A stretch of DNA of 64,000 nucleotides from Hydractinia symbiolongicarpus (lineage: Eukaryota; Cnidaria; Hydrozoa; Anthoathecata; Hydractiniidae). The stretch spans positions 31,002,001 to 31,066,000 of the forward strand of contig NC_079884.1 of assembly GCF_029227915.1 (NCBI RefSeq), in the 5' to 3' direction. Positions 1 through 9,695 of the stretch are shown in pieces. The translations under genes and the position numbers were made by a program. Under the pieces are notes generated by a model. That model worked only from the letters and a program-made list of their open reading frames with translations. It was not told the DNA's origin and ran no database searches. How positions within the stretch are numbered: position 1 is the first letter of the stretch; each line of letters begins with the position of its first letter.

Positions 1-13
1 AGACTTGTACTTT

Positions 14-35
14 TCAAAAATGTTTTCATTTTTGA
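14..35. other. Inverted repeat (hairpin dyad), first example of a monomer-wide element
   Basis: The arms TCAAAAATG and CATTTTTGA are perfect inverted repeats of 9 bp around TTTT. The element is present in class I monomers and the CGCCATTTCC class II monomers. It carries one mismatch (CATATTTGA) in the other main class II subtype and another (CTAAAAATG) in the GGCATAAG subtype. It starts 16 bp after the ATG of each monomer. Its sequence could extrude as a small hairpin or serve as a symmetric protein site; neither is shown here. Confidence 0.85.
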
Positions 36-108
36 TGAGACGCTTAATGAAAAAGGTTTAATCGCCGGCAAACGAAAACCCGCCATTTCCCGTAAATTCC
101 GGGCTTGG

Positions 109-122
109 CCCGTATAGTCGAA
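109..122 (-). other. CENP-B-box-like sequence, one base short of the core (class I monomers)
   Basis: On the minus strand the bases read TTCG-ACT-A-TA-CGGG. The known mammalian CENP-B box core is TTCG, four bases, A, two bases, CGGG. All fixed positions agree, but the first spacer is three bases rather than four. The site exists only in class I monomers; in class II the CGAA is CAAA and the match is lost. With the spacing off, binding by CENP-B itself would not be expected. A different protein or chance is equally possible. Confidence 0.35.
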
Positions 123-129
123 TGTATAC
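112..129. other. GTATA-N8-TATAC dyad, first example of a monomer-wide element
   Basis: GTATA at 112-116 and TATAC at 125-129 are inverted around 8 bases. The centre reads GTCGAATG in class I monomers and GTCAAAAG in class II, so the main class-defining changes lie inside the dyad while the arms stay constant in almost all copies. Exceptions include the copies near 2.55 and 9.14 kb (right arm altered) and several GTATTC copies (11.78, 14.41, 16.85, 19.68, 29.81 and 32.04 kb). Confidence 0.8.
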
Positions 130-200
130 AAAGAAAGTACCCTGTGAGTAAACTCATTTCCAAAACGATTTTATAAATTATTTTTTCACCACTAAAACGC

Positions 201-302
201 ATGAGACTTGTAGTTTTCAAAAATGTTTTCATATTTGATGGGACGCTGAATAAAATCATTTCCCGAACGATTTTTTAAATTATCATTTCACCACTAAAGC
301 CC
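201..302. repeat. Half-length monomer (102 bp) with internal deletion
   Basis: The spacing between start motifs here is 102 bp rather than 203. The unit begins as a class II CATATTTGATGGGACGC monomer up to GCTGAATAAAA and then jumps to TCATTTCCCGAACG. That removes about 101 bp, including the GCCGGC, the CCCG-rich stretch and the second dyad. The same junction is found at 1113-1214 and 7902-8003, so all three descend from one deletion and were copied with neighbouring monomers. Confidence 0.9.
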
Positions 303-505
303 ATGAGACTTGTAGTTTTCAAAAATGTTTTCATTTTTGATGACACGCTGAATAAAAGAAGTTTAATCGTCGGCAAACGAAAACCTGCCATTTCCCGTAA
401 ACCTCGGACTCGGCCCGTATAGTCAAAGGTATACAAAGAAAGTACCCAGGGAGTAAACTCATTTCCCGAACGATTTTTTAAATTATTATTTCACCACTAA
501 AGCCC
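303..505. repeat. Representative class II monomer, CGCCATTTCCCG subtype
   Basis: Class II monomers carry GCTGAATAAAAGAAG in the first third and GTCAAAAG or a close variant between GTATA and TATAC. The subtype here has a CCATTTCCCGTAAACC stretch and GGACTCGGCCCG. A sister class II subtype, represented at 708-909, has CATATTTGATGGGACGC and AAAATCCGCGA. The two are often neighbours, with the CCATTTCC form first. Confidence 0.8.
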
Positions 506-909
506 ATGAGACTTGTAGTTTTCAAAAATGTTTTCATTTTTGATGACACGCTGAATAAAAGAAGTTTAATCTCCGGCAAACGAAAACCCGCCATTTCCCG
601 TAAACCCCGGACTCGGCCCGTATATTCAAAAGTATACAAAGAAAGTACCCCGGGAGAAAACTCATTTCCCGAAGGATTTTTTATATTATTTTTTTACCAC
701 TAAACGCATGAGACTTGTAGTTTTCAAAAATGTTTTCATATTTGATGGGACGCTGAATAAAAGAAGTTTAATCGCCGGCAAACGAAAATCCGCGAGTTCC
801 CGTAAATCCCGGACTCGCCCGTATAGTCAAAAGTATACAAAGAAAGTACCCAGGGTGTAAACTCATTTCCCGAACGATTTTTTAAATTATTATTTCACCA
901 CTAAAGCCC

Positions 910-1112
910 ATGAGACTTGTACTTTTCAAAAATGTTTTCATTTTTGATGAGACGCTTAATGAAAAAGGTTTAATCGCCGGCAAACGAAAACCCGCCATTT
1001 CCCGTAAATTCCGGGCTTGGCCCGTATAGTCGAATGTATACAAAGAAAGTACCCTGTGAGTAAACTCATTTCCAAAACGATTTTATAAATTATTTTTTCA
1101 CCACTAAAACGC
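910..1112. repeat. Representative class I satellite monomer (203 bp)
   Basis: Class I is defined by GACGCTTAATGAAA in the first third and by GTCGAATG between GTATA and TATAC in the second half. The monomer order is: start motif; hairpin dyad; class segment; GCCGGC palindrome; a C/G-rich stretch with several CCCG words; the GTATA/TATAC dyad; AAAGAAAGTACCC; a CATTTCC stretch; and an A/T-rich tail with a T-run before CACCACTAAA. The T-run and nearby tail differ in length between copies and account for most 202/203/204 differences. Confidence 0.85.
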
Positions 1113-1214
1113 ATGAGACTTGTAGTTTTCAAAAATGTTTTCATATTTGATGGGACGCTGAATAAAATCATTTCCCGAACGATTTTTTAAATTATCATTT
1201 CACCACTAAAGCCC
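1113..1214. repeat. Half-length monomer (102 bp), second copy
   Basis: It has the same junction and flanks as the half monomer at 201-302 and lies exactly 912 bp downstream, as part of the 912-bp duplication. Confidence 0.9.
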
Positions 1215-1619
1215 ATGAGACTTGTAGTTTTCAAAAATGTTTTCATTTTTGATGACACGCTGAATAAAAGAAGTTTAATCGTCGGCAAACGAAAACCTGC
1301 CATTTCCCGTAAACCTCGGACTCGGCCCGTATAGTCAAAGGTATACAAAGAAAGTACCCAGGGAGTAAACTCATTTCCCGAACGATTTTTTATATTATTT
1401 TTTTACCACTAAACGCATGAGACTTGTAGTTTTCAAAAATGTTTTCATATTTGGTGGGACGCTGAATAAAAGAAGTTTAATCGTCGGCAAACGAAAATCC
1501 GCGATTTCCCGTAAATCCCGGACTCGGCCCATATAGTCAAAAGTATACAAAGAAAGTACCCAGGGAGTAAACTCATTTCCCGAACGATTTTTTAAATTAT
1601 TTTTTCACCACTAAAACGC

Positions 1620-1822
1620 AGGTGACTTGTAGTTTTCAAAAATGTTTTCATTTTTGATGAGACGATTAATGAAAGAGGTTTAATCGCCGGCAAACGAAAT
1701 CCTGTGATTTCATGTAAATCCGGGGCTTGGCCCGTATAGTCGAATGTATACAAAAAAAGTACCCAGGGAGTAAACTCATTTCCCGAACGATTTTTTAAAT
1801 TTTTTTTTGACCACTAAAACGC
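1620..1822. repeat. Representative class I monomer, subtype with CAGGTGAC start and GAAATC arm
   Basis: This subtype starts with CAGGTGAC instead of CATGAGAC and typically ends its G/C-rich part with CCGGGGCTTGG. It usually carries GAAATCCCGCGATTTC, in which GAAATC and GATTTC are inverted around CCGC; this copy has the diverged form GAAATCCTGTGATTTC, where the arms are still intact. It recurs at 5.47, 6.48, 10.03, 12.87, 17.73, 20.77, 27.25, 30.70 and 33.94 kb. To the right of about 37 kb the same subtype reads CAGGAGAC. Confidence 0.75.
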
Positions 1823-2228
1823 ATGAGACTTGTAGTTTTCAAAAATGTTTTCATTTTTGATGAGATGCTTAATGAAAAAGGTTTAACCGCCGGCAAACGA
1901 AAACCCGCGATTTCCCGTAAATTCCAGGCTTGGCCCGTATAGTCGAATGTATACAAAGAAAGTACCCTGTGAGTAAACTCATTTCTAAAACGATTTTTTA
2001 ATATTTTTTTTCACCACTAAAACGCATGAGACTTGTAGTTTTCAAAAATGTTTTCATTTTTGATGAGATGCTTAATGAAAAAGGTTTAACCGCCGGCAAA
2101 CGAAAACCCGCGATTTCCCGTAAATTCCAGGCTTGGCCCGTATAGTCGAATGTATACAAAGAAAGTACCCTGTGAGTAAACTCATTTCTAAAACGATTTT
2201 TTAATATTTTTTTTCACCACTAAAACGC
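1823..2228. repeat. Single-monomer tandem duplication (two 203-bp copies)
   Basis: The monomers at 1823-2025 and 2026-2228 look identical by eye, including rare variants: GATGAGATGC, TTTAACCGCC, AATTCCAGGC, and CATTTCTAAAACG followed by TTAATATTTT. Neither neighbour shares the full set. This is the smallest duplication step visible in the array and is consistent with a recent one-unit unequal exchange. Both copies are class I, of the subtype with GATGAGATGC, AAAAAGG and CCCTGTGAG. Confidence 0.8.
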
Positions 2229-2431
2229 ATGAGACTTTTAGTTTTCAAAAATGTTTTCATTTTTGATGAGACGCTTAATGAAAGAGGTTTAATTGCCGGC
2301 AAACGAAAACCCGCGATTTCCCGTAAATCCCGGGATTGGCCCGTATAGTCGAATGTATACAAAGAAAGTACCCTGTGAGTAAACTCATTTCCAGAACGAT
2401 TTTTTAAAATATTTTTTCACCACTAAAAGGC
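2229..2431. repeat. Representative class I monomer, CCCGGGATTGG subtype
   Basis: This subtype carries TTAATTGCCGGC, CCCGGGATTGG, CCCTGTGAG and CATTTCCAGAACG. It is normally followed by a monomer that starts GGCATAAGACTTG with TTTCTAAAAATG. The pair recurs through the left half (for example near 8.8, 13.3, 21.2 and 31.1 kb). It is absent from about 36.6 to 47.9 kb and returns near 48.0 kb. Confidence 0.75.
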
Positions 2432-2634
2432 ATAAGACTTGTAGTTTCTAAAAATGTTTTCATTTTTGATGACACGCTGAATAAAAGAAGTTTAACCGTC
2501 GGCAAACGAAAACCCGCGATTTCCCGTAAATCCCGGGATTGGACCGTATAGTCAAAATTATTCAAAGAAAGTACCCAGGGAGTAAACTCATTTCCCGAAC
2601 GATTTTATAAATTATTTTTTCACCACTAAAACGC
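2432..2634. repeat. Representative class II monomer, GGCATAAGACTTG subtype
   Basis: This class II monomer (GAATAAAAGAAG) starts ATAAGACTTG, and its hairpin arm is altered from TCAAAAATG by the TTTCTAAAAATG variant. It carries GATGACACGC and CGTCGGC, and GGACCGTATAG in place of GGCCCGTATAG. This copy also has GTCAAAATTATTC where most have GTCAAAAGTATAC, so the second dyad is broken here and again at 9.14 kb. The shared rare change suggests common descent of these two copies. Confidence 0.7.
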
Positions 2635-4788
2635 ATGAGACTTGTAGTTTTCAAAAATGTTTTCATTTTTGATGAGACGCTGAATAAAAGAAGTTTAATC
2701 TCCGGCAAACGAAAACCCGCCATTTCCCGTAAACCCCGGACTCAGCCCGTATATTCAAAAGTATACAAAGAAAGTACCCCGGGAGTAAACTCATTTCCCG
2801 AACGATTTTTTATATTATTTTTTTACCACTAAACGCATGAGACTTGTAGTTTTCAAAAATGTTTTCATATTTGATGGGACGCTGAATAAAAGAAGTTTAA
2901 TCGCCGGCAAACGAAAATCCGCGAGTTCCCGTAAATCCCGGACTCGCCCGTATAGTCAAAAGTATACAAAGAAAGTACCCAGGGTGTAAACTCATTTCCC
3001 GAACGATTTTTTAAATTATTATTTCACCACTAAAGCCCATGAGACTTGTAGTTTTCAAAAATGTTTTCATTTTTGATGAGACGCTTAATGAAAAAGGTTT
3101 AATCGCCGTCAAACGAAAACCCGCGATTTCCCGTAAATTCCGGGCTTGGCCCGTATAGTCGAATGTATACAAAGAAAGTACCCTGTGAGTAAACTCATTT
3201 CCAAAACGATTTTTTAATTTTTTTTTTTCACCACTAAAACTCATGAGACTTGTAGTTTTCAAAAATGTTTTCATTTTTGATGAGACGCTTAATGAAAGAG
3301 GTTTAATTGCCGGCAAACGAAAACCGGCGATTTCCCGTAAATCCCGGGATTGGCCCGTATAGTCGAATGTATACAAAGAAAGTACCCTGTGAGTAAACTC
3401 ATTTCCAGAACGATTTTTTAAAATATTTTTTCAACACTAAAAGGCATAAGACTTGTAGTTTCTAAAAATGTTTTCATTTTTGATGAGACGCTTAATGGAA
3501 GAGGTTTAATCGCCGGCAAACGAAATCCCGCGATTTCCCGTAAATCCGGGGCTTGGCCCGTATAGTCGAATGTATACAAAGAAAGTACCCAGGGAGTAAA
3601 CTCATTTCCCGAACGATTTTTTAAATTTTTTTTTCACCACTAAAACGCATGAGACTTGTAGTTTTCAAAAATGTTTTCATTTTTGATGAGATGCTTAATG
3701 AAAAAGGTTTAATCGCCGGCAAACGAAAACCCGCGATTTCCCGTAAATTCCGGGCTTGGCCCGTATAGTCGAATGTATACAAAGAAAGTACCCTGTGAGT
3801 AAACTCATTTCCAAAACGATTTTTTAATTTTTTTTTTTCACCACTAAAACGCATGAGACTTGTAGTTTTCAAAAATGTTTTCATTTTTGATGACACGCTG
3901 AATAAAAGAAGTTTAATCGTCGGCAAACGAAAACCCGCGATTTCCCGTAAATCCCGGGCTTGGACCGTATAGTCAAAAGTATACAAAGAAAGTACCCAGG
4001 CAGTAAACTCATTTCCCGAACGATTTTATAAATTATTTTTTCACCACTAAAACGCATGAGACTTGTAGTTTTCAAAAATGTTTTCATTTTTGATGAGACG
4101 CTGAATAAAAGAAGTTTAATCGCCGGCAAACGAAAACCCGCCATTTCCCGTAAACCTCGGACTCGGCCCGTATAGTCAAAAGTATACAAAGAAAGTACCC
4201 CGGGAGTAAACTCATTTCCCGAACGATTTTTTATATTATTTTTTTACCACTAAACGCATGAGACTTGTAGTTTTCAAAAATGTTTTCATATTTGATGGGA
4301 CGCTGAATAAAAGAAGTTTAATCGCCGGCAAACGAAAATCCGCGATTTCCCGTAAATCCCGGACTCGCCCGTATAGTCAAAAGTACACAAAGAAAGTACC
4401 CAGGGTATAAACTCATTTCCCGAACGATTTTTTAAATTATTATTTCACCACTAAAGCCCATGAGAATTGTAGTTTTCAAAAATGTTTTCATTTTTGATGA
4501 GACGCTTAATGAAAAAGGTTTAATCGCCGGCAAACGAAAACCCGCGATTTCCCGTAAATCCCAGGCTTGGCCCGTATAGTCGAATGTATACAAAGAAAGT
4601 ACCCTGTGAGTAAACTCATTTCCAAAACGATTTTTTAATTTTTTTTTTCACCACTAAAACTCATGAGACTTGTAGTTTTCAAAAATGTTTTCATTTTTGA
4701 TGAGACGCTTAATGAAAGAGGTTTAATTGCCGGCAAACGAAAACCCGCCATTTCCCGTAAACCCCGGACTCGGCCCGTATAGTCAAAA

Positions 4789-6812
4789 GTGTACAAAGAA
4801 AGTACCCCGGGAGTAAACTCATTTCCCGAACGATTTTTTATATTATTTTTTCACCACTAAACGCATGAGACTTGTAGTTTTCAAAAATGTTTTTATATTT
4901 GATGGGACGCTGAATAAAAGAAGTTTAATCCCCGGCAAACGAAAATCCGCGATTTCCCGTAAATCCCGGACTCGGCCCGTATAGTCAAAAGTATACAAAG
5001 AAAGTACCCAGGGAGTAAACTCATTTCCCGAACGGTTTTTTATATTATTTTTTTACCGCTAAACGCATGAGACTTGTAGTTTTCAAAAATGTTTTCATAT
5101 TTGATGGGACGCTGAATAAAAGAAGTTTAATCGCCGGCAAACGAAAATCCCCGATTTCCCGTAAATCCCTGACTCGGCCCGTATAGTCAAAAGTATACAA
5201 AGAAAGTACCCAGGGAGTAAACGCATTTCCCGAACGATTTTTTATATTATTTTTTTACCACTAAACGCATGAGACTTGTAGTTTTCAAAAATGTTTTCAT
5301 ATTTGATGGGACGCTGAATAAAAGAAGTTTAATCGCCGGCAAACGAAAATCCGCGATTTCCCGTAAATCCCGGACTCGGCCCGTATAGTCAAAAGTATAC
5401 AAAGAAAGTACCCAGGGAGTAAACTCATTTCCCGAACGATTTTTTAAATTATTTTTTCACCACTAAAACGCAGGTGACTTGTAGTTTTCAAAAATGTTTT
5501 CATTTTTGATGAGACGCTTAATGAAAGAGGTTTAATCGCCGGCAAACGAAATCCCGCGATTTCTCGTAAATCCGGGGCTTGGCCCGTATAGTCGAATGTA
5601 TACAAAGAAAGTACCCAGGGAGTAAACTCATTTCCCGAACGATTTTTTAAATTTTTTTTTCACCACTAAAACGCATGAGACTTGTAGTTTTCAAAAATGT
5701 TTTCATTTTTGATGAGATGCTTAATGAAAAAGGTTTAATCGCCGGCAAACGAAAACCCGCGATTTCCCGTAAATCCCAGGCTTGGCCCGTATAGTCGAAT
5801 GTGTACAAAGAAAGTACCCCGGGAGTAAACTCATTTCCCGAGCGATTTTTTATATTATTTTTTCACCACTAAACGCATGAGACTTGTAGTTTTCAAAAAT
5901 GTTTTCATATTTGATGGGACGCTGAATAAAAGAAGTTTAATCCCCGGCAAACGAAAATCCGCGATTTCCCGTAAATCCCGGACTCGGCCCGTATAGTCAA
6001 AAGTATACAAAGAAAGTACCCAGGGAGTAAACTCATTTCCCGAACGATTTTTTATATTATTTTTTTACCGCTAAACCCATGAGACTTGTAGTTTTCAAAA
6101 ATGTTTTCATATTTGATGGGACGCTGAATAAAAGAAGTTTAATCGCCGGCAAACGAAAATCCCCGACTTCCCGTAAATCCCGGACTCGGCCCGTATAGTC
6201 AAAAGTATACAAAGAAAGTACCCAGGGAGTAAACGCATTTCCCGAACGATTTTTTATATTATTTTTTTACCACTAAACGCATGAGACTTGTAGTTTTCAA
6301 AAATGTTTTCATATTTGATGGGACGCTGAATAAAAGAAGTTTAATCGCCGGCAAACGAAAATCCGCGATTTCCCGTAAATCCCAGAGTCGGCCCGTATAG
6401 TCAAAAGTATACAAAGAAAGTACCCAGGGAGTAAACTCATTTCCCGAACGATTTTTTAAATTATTTTTCACCACTAAAACGCAGGTGACTTGTAGTTTTC
6501 AAAAATGTTTTCATTTTTGATGAGACGCTTAATGAAAGAGGTTTAATCGCCGGCAAACGAAATCCCGCGATTTCTCGTAAATCCGGGGCTTGGCCCGTAT
6601 AGTCGAATGTATACAAAGAAAGTACCCAGGGAGTAAACTCATTTCCCGAACGATTTTTTAAATTTTTTTTTCACCACTAAAACGCATGAGACTTGTAGTT
6701 TTCAAAAATGTTTTCATTTTTGATGAGATGCTTAATGAAAAAGGTTTAATCGCCGGCAAACGAAAACCCGCGATTTCCCGTAAATCCCAGGCTTGGCCTG
6801 TATAGTCGAATG
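4789..6812. repeat. 5-monomer higher-order repeat, two copies (about 1,012 bp each)
   Basis: Rare markers recur at about 1,012 bp: GTGTACAAAG at 4789 and 5801, AATCCCCGGC at 4927 and 5939, and TTTCTCGTAAATCC at 5560 and 6571. The last pair is one base closer because of a T-run deletion near 6465. Several single-base differences separate the copies, such as GAACGG against GAACGA near 5032, so they are close but not identical. Confidence 0.82.
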
Positions 6813-7494
6813 TATACAAAGAAAGTACCCTGTGAGTAAACTCATTTCCAAAACGATTTTATAAATTATTTTTTCACCACTAAAACGCATGAGACTTGTA
6901 GTTTTCAAAAATGTTTTCATTTTTGATGAGACGCTGAGTAAAAGAAGTTTAATCGCCGGCAAACGAAAACCCGCCATTTTCCGTAAACCCCGGACTCGGC
7001 CCGTATAGTCAAAAGTATACAAAGAAAGTACCCCGGGAGTAAACTCATTTCCCGAACGATTTTTTATATTATTTTTTTACCACTAAACGCATGAGACTTG
7101 TAGTTTTCAAAAATGTTTTCATATTTGATGGGACTCTGAATAAAAGAACTTTAATCGCCGGCAAACGAAAATCCGCGATTTCCCGTAAATCCCGGACTCG
7201 CCCGTATAGTCAAAAGTATACAAAGAAAGTACCCAGGGTGTAAACTCATTTCCCGAACGATTTTTTAAATTATTATTTCACCACTAAAGCCCATGAGACT
7301 TGTAGTTTTCAAAAATGTTTTCATTTTTGATGACACGCTGAATAAAAGAAGTTTAATCGTCGGCAAACAAAAACCCGCCATTTCCCGTAAACCCCGGACT
7401 CGGCCCGTATAGTCAAAAGTATACAAAGAAAGTACCCAGGGAGTAAACTCATTTCCCGAACGATTTTTTATATTATTTTTTTACCACTAAACGC

Positions 7495-7698
7495 ATGAGA
7501 CTTGTAGTTTTCAAAAATGTTTTCATATTTGTTGGGACGCTGAATAAAAGAAGTTTAATCGCCGGCAAACGAAAACCCGCGATTTCCCGTAAATTCCAGG
7601 CTTGGCCCGTATAGTCGAATGTATACAAAGAAAGTACCCTGTGAGTAAACTCATTTCTAAAACGATTTTTTAATTTTTTTTTTTCACCACTAAAACGC
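7495..7698. repeat. Chimeric monomer: class II first half, class I second half
   Basis: It starts as class II (CATATTTGTTGGGACGCTG, then AATAAAAGAAG) but continues as class I (AATTCCAGGCTTGG, GTCGAATG, CCCTGTGAG). The switch lies between the class segment and the second dyad. It is best explained by unequal exchange or gene conversion inside a monomer. Confidence 0.72.
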
Positions 7699-7901
7699 AT
7701 GAGACTTGTAGTTTTCAAAAATGTTTTCATTTTTGATGAGACGCTTAATGAAAGAGGTTTAATTGCCGGCAAACAAAAACCCGCGATTTCCCGTAAATCC
7801 CGGGATTGGCCAGTATAGTCGAATGTATACAAAGAAAGTACACTGTGAGTAAACTCATTTCCAGAACGATTTTTTAAAATATTTTTTCACCACTAAAAGG
7901 C

Positions 7902-8003
7902 ATGAGACTTGTAGTTTTTAAAAATGTTTTCATATTTGATGGGACGCTGAATAAAATCATTTCCCGAACGATTTTTTAAATTATCATTTCACCACTAAAG
8001 CCC
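7902..8003. repeat. Half-length monomer (102 bp), third and more distant copy
   Basis: It has the same GCTGAATAAAATCATTTCCCG junction as the copies at 201 and 1113. Its left neighbour differs, but the monomer to its right (from 8004) is again the GATGACACGC / CGTCGGC type seen at 303 and 1215. The deletion therefore spread by duplication together with its right-hand neighbour and then diverged. Confidence 0.88.
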
Positions 8004-9695
8004 ATGAGACTTGTAGTTTTCAAAAATGTTTTCATTTTTGATGACACGCTGAATAAAAGAAGTTTAATCGTCGGCAAACGAAAACCCGCCGTTTCCCGTA
8101 AACCTCGGACTCGGCCCGTATAGTCAAAAGTATACAAAGAAAGTACCCAGGGAGTAAACTCATTTCCCGAACGATTTTTTATATTATTTTTTTACCACTA
8201 AACGCATGAGACTTGTAGTTTTCAAAAATGTTTTCATATTTGATGGGACGCTGAATAAAAGAAGTTTAATCGTCGGCAAACGAAAATCCGCGATTTCCCG
8301 TAAATCCCGGACTCGGCCCGTATAGTCAAAAGTATACAAAGAAAGTACCCAGGGAGTAAACTCATTTCCCGAACGATTTTTAAAATTATTTTTTCACCAC
8401 TAAAACGCAGGTGACTTGTAGTTTTCAAAAATGTTTTCATTTTTGATGAGACGATTAATGAAAGAGGTTTAATCGCCGGCAAACGAAATCCCGTGATTTC
8501 CCGTAAATCCGGGGCTTGGCCCGTATAGTCGAATGTATACAAAGAAAGTACCCAGGGAGTAAACTCATTTCCCGAACGATTTTTTAAATTTTTTTTTCAC
8601 CACTAAAACGCATGAGACTTGTAGTTTTCAAAAATGTTTTCATTTTTGATGAGATCCTTAATGAAAAAGGTTTAATCGCCGGCAAACGAAAACCCGCGAT
8701 TTCCCGTAAATTCCAGGCTTGGCCCGTATAGTCGAATGTATACAAAGAAAGTACCCTGTGAGTAAACTCATTTCTAAAACGATTTTTTAATTTTTTTTTT
8801 CACCACTAAAACGCATGAGACTTGTAGTTTTCAAAAATGTTTTCATTTTTGATGAGACGCTTAATGAAAGAGGTTTAATTGCCGGCAAACGAAAACCCGC
8901 GATTTCCCGTAAATCCCGGGATTGGCCCGTATAGTCGAATGTATACAAAGAAAGTACCCTGTGAGTAAACTCATTTCCAGAACGATTTTTTAAAATATTT
9001 TTTCACCACTAAAAGGCATAAGACTTGTAGTTTCTAAAAATGTTTTCATTTTTGATGACACGCTGAATAAAAGAAGTTTAATCGTCGGCAAACGAAAACC
9101 CGCGATTTCCCGTAAATCCCGGGATTGGACCGTATAGTCAAAATTATTCAAAGAAAGTACCCAGGGAGTAAACTCATTTCCCGAACGATTTTATAAAATA
9201 TTCTTTCACCACTAAAACGCATGAGACTTGTAGTTTTCAAAAATGTTTTCATATTTGATGGGACGCTGAATAAAAGAAGTTTAATCGCCGGCAAACGAAA
9301 ATCCGCGAGTTCCCATAAATCCCGGACTTGCCCGTATAGTCGAATGTATACAAAGAAAGTACCCTGTGAGTAAACTCATTTCCAAAACGATTTTTTAATT
9401 TTTTTTTTCACCACTAAAACTCATGAGACTTGTAGTTTTCAAAAATGTTTTCATTTTTGATGAGACGCTTAATGAAAGAGGTTTAATTGCCGGCAAACGA
9501 AAACCCGCGATTTCCCGTAAATCCCGGGATTGGCCCGTATAGTCGAATGTATACAAAGAAAGTACCCTGTGAGTAAACTCATTTCCAGAACGATTTTTTA
9601 AAATATTTTTTCACCACTAAAAGGCATAAGACTTGTAGTTTCTAAAAATGTTTTCATTTTTGATGAGACGCTGAATAAAAGAAGTTTAATCGCCG

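Larger units (their letters stand above)
1..1392. repeat. 912-bp higher-order duplication (four monomers plus one half monomer)
   Basis: Bases 1-480 and 913-1392 look identical by eye at an offset of 912 bp. The unit holds four full monomers and the half monomer. After 1392 the second copy leaves the pattern and joins a TATATTATTTTTTTACC tail like that of the monomer ending near 707. The first copy probably begins left of the window. Shared rare variants include TTGTACTTTTC at 6 and 918, and AACCTGCC and AAAGGTATAC further on. Confidence 0.88.
1393..4788. repeat. Mixed satellite monomers without a clear local higher-order unit
   Basis: About 17 monomers of classes I and II in irregular order. 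Apart from the single-monomer duplication at 1823-2228, I see partial similarity between about 2.6-3.3 kb and 3.9-4.7 kb, but no clean tandem unit. I see nothing other than satellite in this stretch. Confidence 0.8.
6813..9695. repeat. Mixed satellite monomers including one half monomer and one chimeric monomer
   Basis: About 14 monomers. The region includes the half monomer at 7902-8003 and a class II/class I chimera at 7495-7698. The part around 8.0-9.2 kb follows an order like that of 1.2-2.6 kb (half monomer, GATGACACGC monomer, CATATTTGATGGG monomer, CAGGTGAC monomer, GATGAGAT monomer), pointing to an old duplication about 6.8 kb apart. There is nothing but satellite here. Confidence 0.78.

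Noticed and set aside
64-85. CENP-B box starting at the TTTCGTTTG word on the minus strand
   Set aside because: The left half resembles the box but the central A and the CGGG are missing at the required distance (CCGGCGAT follows).
109-122. True CENP-B box
   Set aside because: The spacer between TTCG and A is three bases instead of four, so it is reported only as a near match.
3011-3986. Open reading frames of up to 121 codons on the minus strand with recurring peptides beginning with YTFDYTG-like residues, and smaller plus-strand frames beginning at ATG of the monomer start
   Set aside because: They recur with the satellite monomer, mostly start at TTG, and end within one or two monomers because 202 and 203 are not multiples of three. 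Both strands are open over the same bases, and variants between copies do not favour silent changes as far as I can see. I see no ribosome-site pattern, promoter or known domain. They are by-products of the repeat.
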